Assembly: GCA_008330645.1 (NCBI GenBank)
Contig: VLTN01000002.1
Location: forward strand, 1-64,000
From: Cafeteria roenbergensis
Lineage: Eukaryota; Sar; Bigyra; Bicosoecida; Cafeteriaceae
Length of the DNA: 64,000 nt
Direction of reading: 5' to 3'
Shown here: in pieces, positions 18,023-28,913 of the stretch
Layout of the letters: each line of letters opens with the position of its first letter
Position numbering within the stretch: the stretch's first letter is position 1
Position numbers and translations under genes: made by a program
The notes under the pieces: model-generated
Seen by the model: only the letters and a program-made list of their open reading frames with translations
Databases searched by the model: none
Told to the model about the DNA's origin: nothing

Positions 18023-19526
18023 TCACTGGGGTGCGAACGTCAAGCCCACGAGCTTGCCGATGTCGTAGCAAGGGAGAACCACATCGCTCCACCCGTCGCC
18101 GTCGGTGTCGCCGACAACGGGGGCGCCGACGGTTCCTTGGCAATCGAACGCCACAGAGCGCGTGTAGTTCCAGCTGCCGGGGTTCTCCGACGTCGGCTGG
18201 AGAAGGTGGAACCGCTCCTCGCCGTCACCGGCCACCACGACGAGGGGCTTGCCCGAGGTCTCGTTCGCACGCGGGTGCACGGCCAGCGCCAGGCCTGGGG
18301 ATGCCTGTCCGGGGCCGGGGATGCGCGTTGGGAAGCCGGACGCGAGCGTGTGGCGCGTCCACTTGGCCGGCTGCGTGAAGTCGCCGTCGGCAGGCGACTC
18401 ATAGCCGTACACGCCAGATAGGGTCGCGTTATCGACGTGGTTGGTGACGAGGAAGTCCGTCCGGCCATCGGCGTTCAGGTCCGCGGTGCGCACGCCAAAC
18501 ATGGTCCCCAGCGAGGTGTCGATGGCCACGCGCCTCACAGCCGAGGCGTTGGTCCACCTCGTCGGGGAGGCGTCCCCCTCCGTGTACAGGACAGAGAAGG
18601 AGCCGCCGCCCTCGCTGAAGAAGGTCGTGTACACGATCTCCCACAGGCCGTCCCCGTTCAGGTCCTGGCGGACGAAGAAGACATCGGGAGCGTACTTGCC
18701 CGCGGCCAGGGAGTGCTCCCGCCAGGGGAGGGACGCGCTGCCTAGGGGGTCGGGGCCGGCCGGCCGCTCGAGCCAGATCATCTCGCCGGCGGACGCGCCC
18801 AGAAGCGGCTTGGTGGCCCGCGCGGTGAGCACGTCCATGAGGCCGTCGCCGTTCATGTCAACTGCGGACGCCGTAGCAGCAGCGCGGGCACTCGGCGGCG
18901 GCGGCGCGCAGTCGGTCTTCGCGTGCCAGAGAACGCGCTGGAGGGGCAGCAAGGCGCGAGGACACCAAGGCGCGCGCGCACACTCTCCGCTATTCTCTCT
19001 CTCTCTCTTTCTCACCGCTGTGCGACTCGTGGTAAAACCATCCGTCGAAGAGTGGGTTGCCCTTGTCGGTGGTGATTTTGGCCATGACCGGCACGTCGGG
19101 CGTTCCGCTGGCGTCGTCGATGCGGACCACGTGCACGGCGCCCACGGACTTGGGTGGCACCAAAAAGCCCCCGGACACGAGGAGCGCGCCCGGCCCCGCG
19201 AGGCTTGGGTCAGCGGGCTGCGCCGTGTTGGGCCACGTGATGTTGTTCAGCACGGTGGCCACCTTGAGCTGGCTGAAGTCCCCTCGGAAGTCCAGCCCAA
19301 TCGAGGGCACCAGGTCAAGGCCGTCGGGGGCCAGCGGGTTCCCGGTGAAGCGCGAGATGAGGCACGACTTGCCTCCGCTGGGCGTCGGAACGTCAACAAG
19401 CGTCGTAAACGCCGGCTCGGTGGCGTTGGCCACCCCCACCACGCGCAGCACAGCCGCTTGGGAAGCGGCGACGGCAGCGAGGAGCAGCGCCGCGGAGGTC
19501 CTCAGGCCCCAGGCGTTGGCGCGCAT
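18023..19526 (-). CDS. Secreted FG-GAP/VCBS-repeat protein
   Basis: Two exons on the minus strand: 19016-19526 and 18023-18861 (449 aa). ATG 19526 gives a classic signal peptide (MRANAWGLRTSAALLLAAVAA, about 24 residues); ATG 19568 is in frame but would bury it. The mature protein holds four FG-GAP-type calcium loops, DMNGDGLMDV, DLNGDGLWEI, DLNADGRTDF and DTDGDGWSDV, spaced as in a partial beta-propeller. Several N-x-S/T sites (NATE, NITW, NASA, NATL, NETS, NYTR) suggest glycosylation. No membrane anchor follows, so it is probably secreted or lumenal. Such repeats occur in integrin alpha chains and lectin-like proteins; the ligand is unknown. The 154-bp intron holds a CT-rich tract and splits the first calcium-loop segment from upstream sequence. 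Confidence 0.85.
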
Positions 19527-19680
19527 CGCTCGCGCCTCGCTTGCAGATGATGTGACGGAGCAGCACACGCTGACGTGTGCAGCCGCCCCCGCGCAATCTT
19601 AGCGCCGGCCAAGGATCGGGGGCAGGGCAGAGCGGGCCGACGGGCACGGGCCGGCGCCTCTCACGGCTGCGCGCGCGACC
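19527..19680. promoter_or_regulatory. Putative shared promoter of FG-GAP gene and RP2
   Basis: Only 154 bp separate the divergent starts. Inferred from arrangement only. Confidence 0.35.
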
Positions 19681-21286
19681 ATGGGGCTGTGCGCGTCCTC
19701 CCCGTCAGAGGGCGGGGCCCCAGGCCCGTTCGCACCGGCAGCCGTCCCGCTGCCAAGCACCGAGTGAGGCGGGCGTCGCCACGGCGCTGCGGGCCTCTTG
19801 CCGCCGTTGCCGGCCTTTTGCCCGAGCCGAACCTCGCACACCCGTTGCCGCGCGCCTCGGAGCCCCGCAGGGGCTTGCGGCCGGAAGACTTTGCAATCGA
19901 CGACCGGACTGGCGAGCTCCACGTCCGCCGCCCTGGGTGAGCGTTGTTTTGCTTCTGTTGCCGTGCTGGCCGTGGCGCACGGAGCGCGCGCGCGCGCGCG
20001 CGCCCTCAGCCCGGAGAGGGAGCCCGAAACGCTGGCCGCGAGCCGTGCCTGTGAGCCTTTTGTGGCCGCGCAGAGAGGTGCGCGGGCAGGCGTTCCGGGT
20101 GCGAAACTGCACCAACTGCACAGTGCTGATATTGGACCACAGCGAGCAGACCATCCTGGAGCGTCTCCGCGGCTGCCGCGTGCTCGTGGGCGCGTGCGAG
20201 TCGTCGGTCTTCCTCCGCGAGTGCGAAGACTGCGACGTGGTGCTGTACACCAAGCAGCTGCGCACGCGCGATTGCAAGCGCGTCCGAATCGGGCTCTACA
20301 GCCAGACCAGGCCGGTCATCGAGACGTCGACCCACCTCAGCATCGGCGCGGCCCGCCTGCACTGGTTCTCCCACGGCGCGGCCATGACGGCGGCGCGCCT
20401 GGTCCCGCTCTCGAGCCGCTGGTCCGAGGTCCACGACTTTACCAGCGGCGCTCAGCGGGCCGGCGCCCCTCACTGGTCGCGCATGCCGCTCGAGGAGGAG
20501 CGCACGGGTCTGCTTGGCCTGGCTCTGCCGGCCACCGGCCCCGGCGCCTCCAGCGGGGCGGCCGCCCCGTCGCAGCCCCCGGCCGTGCCCTCCAGCCTCC
20601 TCGAGGACGAGGAAATTCGGGTCGCTTGGGACGGGCCTGGCTCCCCTCCGGGCTGGGCGGTCGCGGCGTCGGACGCGTCGGTGCCCCCGACGGCGGGCAT
20701 GACTGGACCGCGCGGCCACGACCGCCTCCTCCTCCTCTCCGGCACCGCCGAAGACCACGACGCCCTCCCGAGAAGGCTCTTCGCTGCAATGGCCCCGCCT
20801 CCGGCCACCGCCTCGGCGGCCGCTGCCTCTGCCGCGACAGGTGGCTCAGAGGGCGCCGCGCCGTCCGCTGCCTGCCCGCTGCCCTCCGAGCCGGCCGCGG
20901 CAGGCGCTGCTGCTGCACAGCTCGCTGGCGCGTTCGTGGTGCTGCGGTCGCGCGTGCTGGTGGTGCCGGCGGCGGCCGCTCGCTCGCTGGCGCCGGCAGG
21001 AGCGTGCATGGCCGCCTTCATCAAGGCGGCAGGGGCGTGGCCGGCGGTGGTCACTGCGCTGCATCTCCGGTCCGCCGAGGGCGTGGGCAGCGCCGCGGAG
21101 CTGGTCCGCGCTGCGGGCTGCGCCGTGATTGCGCCGTCCGCGCGCGCTGATGCGGCGGCCGAGGCCGCGGAGGCCGCCGGCGCGTCGTCACGGGGAGCGG
21201 CTTGGTGCAGCCCCGCAGGCGATGCTGGCGGCCGAGCGGCTCAGTCGGTGTTCCTCGACTGGGACGCGATCGAGAACAAGCGGTGA
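19681..21286 (+). CDS. RP2: RP2 homologue (TBCC-domain GAP for ARL3)
   Basis: RP2 is the GTPase-activating protein for ARL3, controlling release of lipidated cargo in the cilium. Exons 19681-19763, 19871-19936 and 20074-21286 give 453 aa. The N-terminus MGLCASSP offers Gly2 for myristoylation and Cys4 for palmitoylation, the dual acylation known for RP2. The TBCC domain (about 30-205) has RPEDF, VRNCTNCTVLILDHS, CESSVFLRECEDCDVVLYTKQLRTRDC with the arginine-finger region QLRTRDC, and the WSEVHDF end. A Ser/Pro/Ala linker follows, then a region (about 335-450) matching the ferredoxin-like NDPK-type C-terminal domain. The terminal TGA overlaps a perfect GTGAGT donor, so a further 3' exon cannot be excluded. 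Confidence 0.88.
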
Positions 21287-22167
21287 GTGCTGGAGAAGGG
21301 GGCTGTGTGCGTGTGAGCGTGTGTGCGTGTGTGTGCCGCAGCATCGGCGGGGGCTGAGGCCCCGCGCAAGGATACGGCTGTCCGGTACGCGGTCGTGCGG
21401 CACTTTGCACTCTAGCTTGGAAGGATTTGCGGTTTGCGGACGCGCAAGCACAGACAACCACACAACCACATGCACACGTGCACAGGCCTGCACAGGGGCG
21501 AGACCAGGCGCCAAGGCGCGCATAATTCTGAAGCCGGCGCGTCGTCAGGCGGGCGCGAGGCGCGGAAGGGGTGGGGCCAGGTCGGCTGGCCGCACTCGCC
21601 CTCGCTGCCAGGTCGCCACTCGGCCTCGATGGACGCGCCTGCAAAAACACCAGTCTGAAAGGCGGTGTGCCGCGCGAGAGCAGGCTGGAGCGGCGCGACC
21701 GCACTCCACCCGCCAGGTGGTGGCCGGGGAGGGCGTCGCGCGCAGAGACATGTTGGTGGAGGTGGTGGAGAGGGGTGCGCCGGAGGGAGTCGGCAGGGGC
21801 GCGGGGCTGAGGGGGCTCCGCAACCAGCGCGCCGGCTTGAAGGCGGGTGGCGTGGAAGGGCAGCGCGGCGGGCGGGCCGGCTCGGCAGCGCTGCTTGGGC
21901 CTGGGCGGGCCGGGTCCGATTGCCGCGCAGCAAACCGCGTCGCCGGGGCGGCGGGGCCCAAGGTCCCAAAGCGGGCGCTGGGCCTATCGTTGCGACGGCC
22001 ACTGCAGGCTTGCGCGGGCCAGGACAGAGAGAGAGAGAGAGACAGAGACAGAGAGAGAGAGACAAAGAGACACAGAGGCGGAGGCTGACAGAGACGAACA
22101 GAGAGAGAGGGAGAGAGAACGCCGCAGGCCAGCGTTCGGGCGGCGAGGAATCGGCCGGCCCGCGCTC
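21287..22167. other. Convergent intergenic region with low-complexity tracts
   Basis: 881 bp between the 3' ends of RP2 and the AAAP transporter. It holds TG-rich (about 21305-21345) and CA-rich (about 21450-21495) tracts and the GA tract noted separately. No supported gene. Confidence 0.5.
22022..22118. repeat. GA-rich (GAGA/GACA) microsatellite
   Basis: Imperfect purine run of GAGA and GACAGA units just downstream of the transporter stop codon, so it may lie in its 3' UTR as a CT tract. Confidence 0.8.
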
Positions 22168-24697
22168 TCAAGAGGCCGCTTTGGCAATGCTCTCGACGAT
22201 GTTGAAGATGACAAAGGCGGTGCACAGGATGGAGAAGAAGACGGCGCTGGCGGTGGCGAAGGTGAGCGGCGTCATGAAGCGGTGCATCCACCGGGGCACG
22301 GCGTTCACAGGCGTCTCATCGACGGCTTCGGAGTCGCTTTCGCTGCTGGGACCGCCCTCCAATGGGTGCTCGCCGTGCAGGTCGTCCGCGTCGACGGCGT
22401 CCGTGAAGCGGAGCTTCCTCGCAGAGGCCGGGCCGGCGGCCTCGCGGTCGAAGACGCCAACGTCTTCGCCGTGAGAGAGCCGCTGGCTGCGGTGGGACTG
22501 GCGGGCCACACCGTCGGCGTTGCTGCTGGCGTCCTCGTCGTCCGCGGCCGACGGCCTGTTTCCGCCTGTGAGCGACGCGCCCGCCTCGAGGAGCGACACG
22601 GAGGGCGTGGACGGCCCGACGTGCATGCCGTCGTCGTCGCCGTCCGCAGGGGGTGCGGTGCTGCCGCGGGTCTGCTTGGCACGCTTGCCGAAGCTGGGGG
22701 CGCGCGCGAGCGCTGAGAAGTCGGCCGAGTCGGAGGGCTGCTCGTTCCCGTCCGCGTCGACCAGGATGTGCTCGTGGGACGTGACGCGCATGCTGATGGC
22801 CTTGACGCTGAGGCGGCCGTCCTCGTCTGGCAGGGCGCGGACGCGGGCCCAGTCCACGCCGTCCGCGGGGCCGGGGAACTCGATGAGCGCCCTGCGGTAG
22901 AGCATGATGGGCACGAGGAAGTTGATGTACCCCTGCACCAGGATGGCGACCCAGTTGCAGAGCTGGTTGAGGACCTGCTGCTCGTAGCAGAAGGCGGTGA
23001 CAGCCCAGGGGAGGACCACACCGAGGATGTTGGCCATGAAGGGGCTGACGATCTTGCCGGTGATGAGGTTGTACTTTACCATGATGGCCAGGATAGGGAT
23101 GCCCGGCACCAGCGTGAGGAGGTTCCACATGTACGAGCTGTAGCGCGTGACCTGGGGCATGGGCGGGGACGCGAGGTTGGTGAGGATGTTGTCGGTGGGG
23201 TGGGCAAAGGCCCACGCGCCGAGGAGGCCGATGAGCAGCTTCATGATGAAGCCGACGAGGGCGGGCCACCACACGGCCGAGTTGACGGACACTCCGCTCT
23301 TCTTCTCGTTGAGCCAGGAGGGGATGGTCACCACGTACGCGTAGGCGAACATGGCCAGGCCCAGCACCTGTCCCTGGTTCCCGCCGAACAGGACGGTCTG
23401 CGACGGACCGTTGCCTGGCTCGTAGCCCACGCCGTCGGGCACGGAGCTCATGATGAACTGGACGAAGAACTCGCCGGTGAAGAGGAGGAGGCCCCCGAAG
23501 GAGAGCCACTGGAACCACATGTTCTCGTCCAGCTTCATGATGCCGAAGGGGATGCACAGCAGCATGGACAGCAGGTAGCCGAGAGAGATGACCGTGGCCA
23601 CGGGGTCGTGGGTCACGGGGTCGAACCAGACCTGGCCGTTGGGGTCGGCGCCGTGCGGCACGGTGGCGCGGATGCCGCGGAAGTCGGCGTAGTCAAAGGC
23701 GTAGGACGTGCCGAAGATGTGGATGATGAAGTCGTCCAGCACCTGGGCCGACACGATCATGGCCGCGATGTTGGAGGCCTGCAAAGACACGTTGTACGCG
23801 ATTTGCGACGCAACGTACGCGCGCTGCCCGTAGTAGTAGCGAACGAGGTCGCAAAACTCGACGCGCTTGGCGAAGTTGTGGTTGCCGGGGATGCGCTGGG
23901 CGGCCTCGCACAGCTGCGGACATCGCAGGGGGTGTGGGGCGGAGAGGAGCCGGGCGATGCGAGGGGAGGTTTGACACATTGCGCGCAGGGCCGCGGCGCT
24001 GAGAGATGGGCGCAGTACCCGTGGCACAGCCACCGCGCCGACGCGGAGGCGGGGGCGGGGCAAGCGCTGGCCGGCTGCGCCAGCCCCGTACAGAGCGTGT
24101 CGGACACAGAGGCATGCACGGCGAGGGTGGCCGGAGCAGCAAGTCGCTCTGGGCGCCGCTCCGACTCGCCCGCCGGGGCGCTGAGCCGCCAGCACGGGGC
24201 GAGGACGGGGCGAGGCGGGGGGGGGGGGCGCGGGCACTCGCCAGCAGCAGTCTGACCCCGGGCTGTCGTGGCCTCAAGGGCGAGGCGGCTCTCCGCAGCG
24301 GCAAGCGCAAGAGCAGGGCACGCAACGCCTCCGGCCGGCGCCAGCAGCGCCGGATCGCCCCTCCCACCCGTCCTGGCGCGCTCTGGGGCGTGGCCGCAGG
24401 ACGCGCCAGAGGCCGGCGCGGCGCGTGGCGCGCGTGCGGCGGCCTCACCATGGTGCACGCGAACGACGACTGCACAAAGATGATGAACAGCCCCAGCATG
24501 GGCGTGAGCCACCCCGCCTGGTGGTTCACGAGGGGCAGAAGCACGCAGGCTGGCCCCATCACGTTGTTCAGGTTGAGAACGAAGGAGCCCCACCAGGAAA
24601 TGGTCTTGGCGCCAAAGGCATTGCTGTGGTCGGGCTCAGCGGCGCTCGCGGCTCCCGCTGCGGGGGCGCTGGGCTGGTCCGCAGCTACAGCTGCCAT
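22168..24697 (-). CDS. AAAP-family amino acid transporter
   Basis: Predicted multi-pass carrier of the amino acid/auxin permease family. Exon 1 24449-24697 (83 aa) has an N-terminal tail and TM1-2, including NLNNVMGPACVLLP, the family's TM1 unwound-helix signature. Exon 2 22168-23913 gives 664 aa in total; the junction reads ACTM-LCEAAQRIPGN, common in protist AAAPs. About ten hydrophobic helices run to residue 445. A long acidic, Ser-rich cytoplasmic region (about 450-620) separates them from a last helix (SAVFFSILCTAFVIFNIVES). The intron is 535 bp, GTGAGG...CGCAG. Substrate cannot be told. The transposon lies about 410 bp upstream of its start, between it and the divergent La gene. Confidence 0.9.
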
Positions 24698-25109
24698 GCC
24701 GGCACCCGGGAAGGCGGGTCACGCCGCTGGTTCAGGGTAGAGGTGGGCGTGGTCGGCCTCTGGCAGCCGCCAGGCTCGCGAGTGCGACCAAGGTTCAACA
24801 AGGCCTCGACGTCAGCAGACCCGCTCAGCGAGTCTCGAACTGCTGCCAGATTCGATTGGCAGCGCCGCGCCCGCGCGCTGTGCCGAGGCTTTCGCGGCGC
24901 GCATGGCGCCGGGGCGCTTGTGCGACGCCGCGAACCATCGGGCTGGCGTGCGCGGGCGCCGCACGGGGCGCGCGCGGCGGAGCCAGTTGCATCAGACGCC
25001 GGCGCAAAACCTGGCTCGAGCGTCCGCTGCACCTCACCGGCAGCCGAGCGGAAGCAAAGCGGCCGCGAGCTCTGCCCGCTCTGCCGCGGCGGGCTTGTCA
25101 GCCGACGAA
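24698..25109. promoter_or_regulatory. Upstream region of AAAP transporter, ending at transposon insertion
   Basis: 412 bp from the transporter start to the transposon edge. Before insertion the AAAP and La starts would have been about 506 bp apart, so the element split a shared divergent promoter region. Positions 25101-25109 are the left target-site duplicate. Confidence 0.4.
25101..25109. repeat. Left target-site duplication (9 bp)
   Basis: GCCGACGAA, identical to 30182-30190 on the other side of the element. Confidence 0.93.
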
Positions 25110-25456
25110 GGTAGAGCGTACAGGGGGCCTAAGCCCCCCCCCTTATTGACATCATTTTCCCTTCCGCCCACTCCGGCAACCACACCACCGCCAAAACCAC
25201 CGCTTTTTCGCAAAAGCCGGCGCAAATGCTACTAAACCTTCATGTGTGACGCGGGCAGCGCCCAGGACCACGCCGCCGAGGCGTGAGGCGGCGGCAAAGT
25301 CGGCGCGAATTACGCAGTCGAACGCCCAGCCTCCCCCACCCTCTCCAGACCTTCGGTGTCACCCCTCCCCCCCGCAGATCCATCGTCAGGGCATGGAATG
25401 ACTCCCTGGCGCGGGAATCCGGCCCAATGGAGCCAGGGTAGCGCCAAGCGATCGCC
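25110..25456 (+). repeat. Left terminal inverted repeat
   Basis: 347 bp, inverted copy at 29835-30181 with three mismatches. It contains a nine-C run after the first 24 bases and an internal hairpin-prone stretch around 25265-25295 (GCCGCCGAGGCG/GAGGCGGCGGC). Confidence 0.95.
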
Positions 25457-25923
25457 CGGGAGAAAATGTGGTCACCGTTGAAGACCTTCCTCGCACATTT
25501 CTCTGCCATGAAAGAGCTTTCGCGACCACGGGGCTGTGTGCGACTTAATCAACTGTTAAGCGTCGCTGCGGTACTGTTGGGGATGAGGAAGGTGGGCTGC
25601 GGCGGTACCGAGGAGCATTTTTGCAGTGGCCGTTGATCCTCAGCCAGCTCCAGCCGCCCGGCTGTCGCCCACAGGGCCTAATTGCCAAAGCACCAGATGG
25701 ATCCGTTGTAGCTTCAAGTGATCTCGACGCTTGGGCCGCTGGCTGTTCGAAAGACCTCATTGCAAGGGCACGTCTGCTGTGAAGCCTGACATCCTGGCCG
25801 CAAATGAGCCACCAGCGTCGGCAGAGCAACGTAACTGCAAGCCGGCTGTGAAGTGTGAGGTGCGGGGGCACTTGAGTCGTGCGGAGACGCTGGAATCGGA
25901 CTCGTGAGGCTTCTGCGTAGCGA

Positions 25924-28902
25924 TCAATGGGGAGAATGGCCTCTGCGCATTCCGCGATGCGGTCCCAAGGAAGGCTCGCAGCTCGGGAGAATGCGTTGAA
26001 GAGTGATGGGTACGACGGCGCTGTCACTCACGACGCCAGCCGTGTGTTCGTCGATGGAATTGCAGTCAATGGCGTTCGAAATGACGCCAGCCATGAGGAA
26101 GCTGCTGGAATGGTCGTCACCCGCGTCAACGTCGCTGAAGTGGACGTCTACGTTGCTCGGAAGGACGTCAGCCGCGTCTACGTTGCTCTGGAGGACGTCA
26201 GCCGCGTCTACGTTGCTCGGGAGCACGTCAGCCGCGTCTACGTTGCTCGGGAGGACGTCAGCCGCGTCTACGTTGCTCTGGAGGACGTCAGCCGCGTCTA
26301 CGTTGCTCTGGAGGACGTCAGCCGCATCTACGTTGCTCGGGAGCACGTCAGCCGCATCTACGTTGCTCTGGAGGACGTCAGCCGCGTCTACGTTGCTCTG
26401 GAGGACGTCAGCCGCGTCGACGTCGCTGTAGTGGACGTCAGCCGCATCTACGTTGCTCTGGAGGACGTCAGCCGCGTCGACGTCGCTGTAGTGGACGTCT
26501 ACGTTGCTCGGGAGCACGTCAGCCGCGCCGACGTTGCTCGGGAGGACGTCAACCGCGTCGACGTCGCTGTAGTGGACGTCAGCCGCGTCTACGTTGCTCT
26601 GGAGGACGTCAGCCGCGTCGACGTCGCTGTAGTGGACGTCTACGTTGCTCGGGAGCACGTCAGCCGCGCCGACGTTGCTCGGGAGGACGTCAACCGCGTC
26701 GACGTCGCTGTAGTGGACGTCAGCCGCGTCTACATTGTCTACGTTGCTCTGGAGGACGTCAGCCGCGTCGACGTTGCTCGGGAGGACGTCAGCCGCGTCG
26801 ACGTCGCTGTAGTGGACGTCTACGTTGCTCTGGAGGACGTCAGCCGCGTCGACGTTGCTCGGGAGGACGTCAGCCGCGTCGACGTCGCTGTAGTGGACGT
26901 CTACGTTGCTCGGGAGCACGTCAGCCGCGCCGACGTTGCTCGGGAGGACGTCAGCCGCGTCGACGTCGCTGTAGTGGACGTCTACGTTGCTCGGGAGCAC
27001 GTCAGCCGCGCCGACGTTGCTCGGGAGGACGTCAACCGCGTCGACGTCGCTGTAGTGGACGTCTACGTTGCTCGGGAGCACGTCAGCCGCGCCGACGTTG
27101 CTCGGGAGGACGTCAACCGCGTCGACGTCGCTGTAGTGGACGTCAACCGCGTCTACGTTGCTCTGGAGGACGTCAGCCGCGTCTACGTTGCTCGGGAGGA
27201 CGTCAGCCGCGTCGACGTCGCTGTAGTGGACGTCTACGTTGCTCTGGAGGACGTCAGCCGCGTCTACGTTGCTCGGGAGCACGTCAGCCGCATCTACGTT
27301 GCTCGGGAGCACGTCAGCCGTGTCTACGTTGCTCTGGAGGACGTCAGCCGCGTCGACGTCGCTGTAGTGGACGTCAGCCGCGTCTACGTTGCTCGGGAGC
27401 ACGTCAGCCGCGCCGACGTTGCTCGGGAGGACGTCAGCCGCGTCGACGTCGCTGTAGTGGACGTCTACGTTGCTCGGGAGCACGTCAGCCGCGCCGACGT
27501 TGCTCGGGAGGACGTCAACCGCGTCGACGTCGCTGTAGTGGACGTCAGCCGCGTCTACGTTGCTCTGGAGGACGTCAGCCGCGTCTACGTTGCTCTGGAG
27601 GACGTCAGCCGCGTCTACGTTGCTCGGGAGCACGTCAGCCGCATCTACGTTGCTCGGGAGCACGTCAGCCGCGTCTACGTTGCTCGGGAGCACGTCAGCC
27701 GCATCTACGTTGCTCTGGAGGACGTCAGCCGCGTCTACATTGTCTACGTTGCTCGGGAGGACGTCAGCCGCGTCTACGTTGCTCGGGAGGACGTCAGCCG
27801 CGTCTACGTTGCTCTGGAGGACGTCAGCCGCGTCTACGTTGCTCGGGAGGACGTCAGCCGCGTCTACGTTGCTCGGGAGGACGTCAGCCGCGTCTACGTT
27901 GCTCTGGAGGACGTCAGCCGCGTCTACGTTGCTCTGGAGGATGTCAGCCGCGTCTACGTCGCTGTAGTGGACGTCAGCCGCGTCGACGTCGCTGTAGTGG
28001 ACGTCAGCCGCATCTACGTCGCTGTAGTGGACGTCAGCCGTGTCTACGTTGCTCTGGAGGATGTCAGCCGCGTCTACATTGTCTACGTTGCTCGGGAGGA
28101 CGTCAGCCGCGTCTACGTTGCTCGGGAGGACGTCAGCCGCGTCTACGTTGCTCGGGAGCACGTCAGCCGCATCTACGTTGCTCTGGAGGACGTCAGCCGC
28201 GTCTACATTGTCTACGTTGCTCGGGAGGACGTCAGCCGCGTCTACGTTGCTCGGGAGGACGTCAGCCGCGTCTACGTTGCTCTGGAGGACGTCAGCCGCG
28301 TCTACGTTGCTCGGGAGGACGTCAGCCGCGTCTACGTTGCTCGGGAGGACGTCAGCCGCGTCTACGTTGCTCTGGAGGACGTCAGCCGCGTCTACGTCGC
28401 TGTAGTGGACGTCAGCCGCGTCGACGTCGCTGTAGTGGACGTCAACCGCGTCTACGTTGCTCTGGAGGACGTCAGCCGCGTCTACGTTGCTCGGGAGGAC
28501 GTCAGCCGCGTCTACGTTGCTCTGGAGGACGTCAGCCGCGTCTACGTCGCTGTAGTGGACGTCAGCCGCGTCGACGTCGCTGTAGTGGACGTCAACCGCG
28601 TCTACGTTGCTCTGGAGGACGTCAGCCGTGTCTACGTTGCTTGGGAGGACGTCAGCCGCGTCTACGTTGCTCTGGAAGACGTTAGCCGCATCCACGGTGG
28701 TGGAATGGACCTCAACCGCGTTCGGATGACTGCCGATCGTCTCGATGCTCTGGGAAATGGCTTCTTGACTGTGGCCTTTTTGGCAGTGGATGCAGCCTGC
28801 GCTCGCTTTGGTCCTGTGCTCAAGTCTTCCAGTGGACATTGCCTTGATGATTGTGTGCTCTGCTGGGCTCATGGGCCGGCCTTGCGCTTGGGTGTGACGC
28901 AT
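25924..28902 (-). CDS. Repeat-dominated open frame inside the transposon (uncertain)
   Basis: 992 codons, ATG at 28902. About 70 unique residues at the N-terminus include CIHCQKGH, a possible Cys/His cluster. Then comes a run of 10-residue units (VDAADVLQSN, VDAADVLPSN, VDAADVHYSD), followed by a unique tail of about 70 residues. The product would be extremely acidic, regular and low-complexity. An equally long frame (996 codons, 25927-28917) is open on the plus strand with units SRVYVALEDV; because the DNA unit is 30 bp, a stop-free unit stays open in every copy, so length is not evidence of coding. Third-position GC does not separate the strands. I recognise no domain. Confidence 0.25.
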   Translation of the reverse strand: MRHTQAQGRPMSPAEHTIIKAMSTGRLEHRTKASAGCIHCQKGHSQEAISQSIETIGSHPNAVEVHSTTVDAANVFQSNVDAADVLPSNVDTADVLQSNVDAVDVHYSDVDAADVHYSDVDAADVLQSNVDAADVLPSNVDAADVLQSNVDAVDVHYSDVDAADVHYSDVDAADVLQSNVDAADVLPSNVDAADVLPSNVDAADVLQSNVDAADVLPSNVDAADVLPSNVDNVDAADVLQSNVDAADVLPSNVDAADVLPSNVDAADVLPSNVDNVDAADILQSNVDTADVHYSDVDAADVHYSDVDAADVHYSDVDAADILQSNVDAADVLQSNVDAADVLPSNVDAADVLPSNVDAADVLQSNVDAADVLPSNVDAADVLPSNVDNVDAADVLQSNVDAADVLPSNVDAADVLPSNVDAADVLPSNVDAADVLQSNVDAADVLQSNVDAADVHYSDVDAVDVLPSNVGAADVLPSNVDVHYSDVDAADVLPSNVGAADVLPSNVDAADVHYSDVDAADVLQSNVDTADVLPSNVDAADVLPSNVDAADVLQSNVDVHYSDVDAADVLPSNVDAADVLQSNVDAVDVHYSDVDAVDVLPSNVGAADVLPSNVDVHYSDVDAVDVLPSNVGAADVLPSNVDVHYSDVDAADVLPSNVGAADVLPSNVDVHYSDVDAADVLPSNVDAADVLQSNVDVHYSDVDAADVLPSNVDAADVLQSNVDNVDAADVHYSDVDAVDVLPSNVGAADVLPSNVDVHYSDVDAADVLQSNVDAADVHYSDVDAVDVLPSNVGAADVLPSNVDVHYSDVDAADVLQSNVDAADVHYSDVDAADVLQSNVDAADVLQSNVDAADVLPSNVDAADVLQSNVDAADVLQSNVDAADVLPSNVDAADVLPSNVDAADVLQSNVDAADVLPSNVDVHFSDVDAGDDHSSSFLMAGVISNAIDCNSIDEHTAGVVSDSAVVPITLQRILPSCEPSLGPHRGMRRGHSPH
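26121..28729. repeat. 30-bp minisatellite, about 87 units, with 81-bp higher-order repeats
   Basis: Basic unit GTCAGCCGCGTCTACGTTGC followed by a variable ten bases. Four main variants end CTCTGGAGGAC, CTCGGGAGGAC, CTCGGGAGCAC or, in a 21-bp short form, GCTGTAGTGGAC. A higher-order block of 81 bp (30+30+21) repeats head to tail, for example starting near 26891, 26972 and 27053. A short insertion containing TACATTGTC recurs near 26730, 27740, 28075 and 28205. All units are direct and abut, with no unique spacers. Each contains the palindrome GACGTC and two ACGT cores. Confidence 0.97.
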
Positions 28903-28913
28903 AGCAAACCCAG

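Noticed and set aside
24800-24870. tRNA-like B box (GTTCGAGAC) on the minus strand
   Set aside because: No A box at suitable distance and no cloverleaf can be drawn.
26121-28729. CRISPR array (regular 30-bp repeats)
   Set aside because: Repeats abut directly with no unique spacers, variants form higher-order blocks, and the context is eukaryotic.
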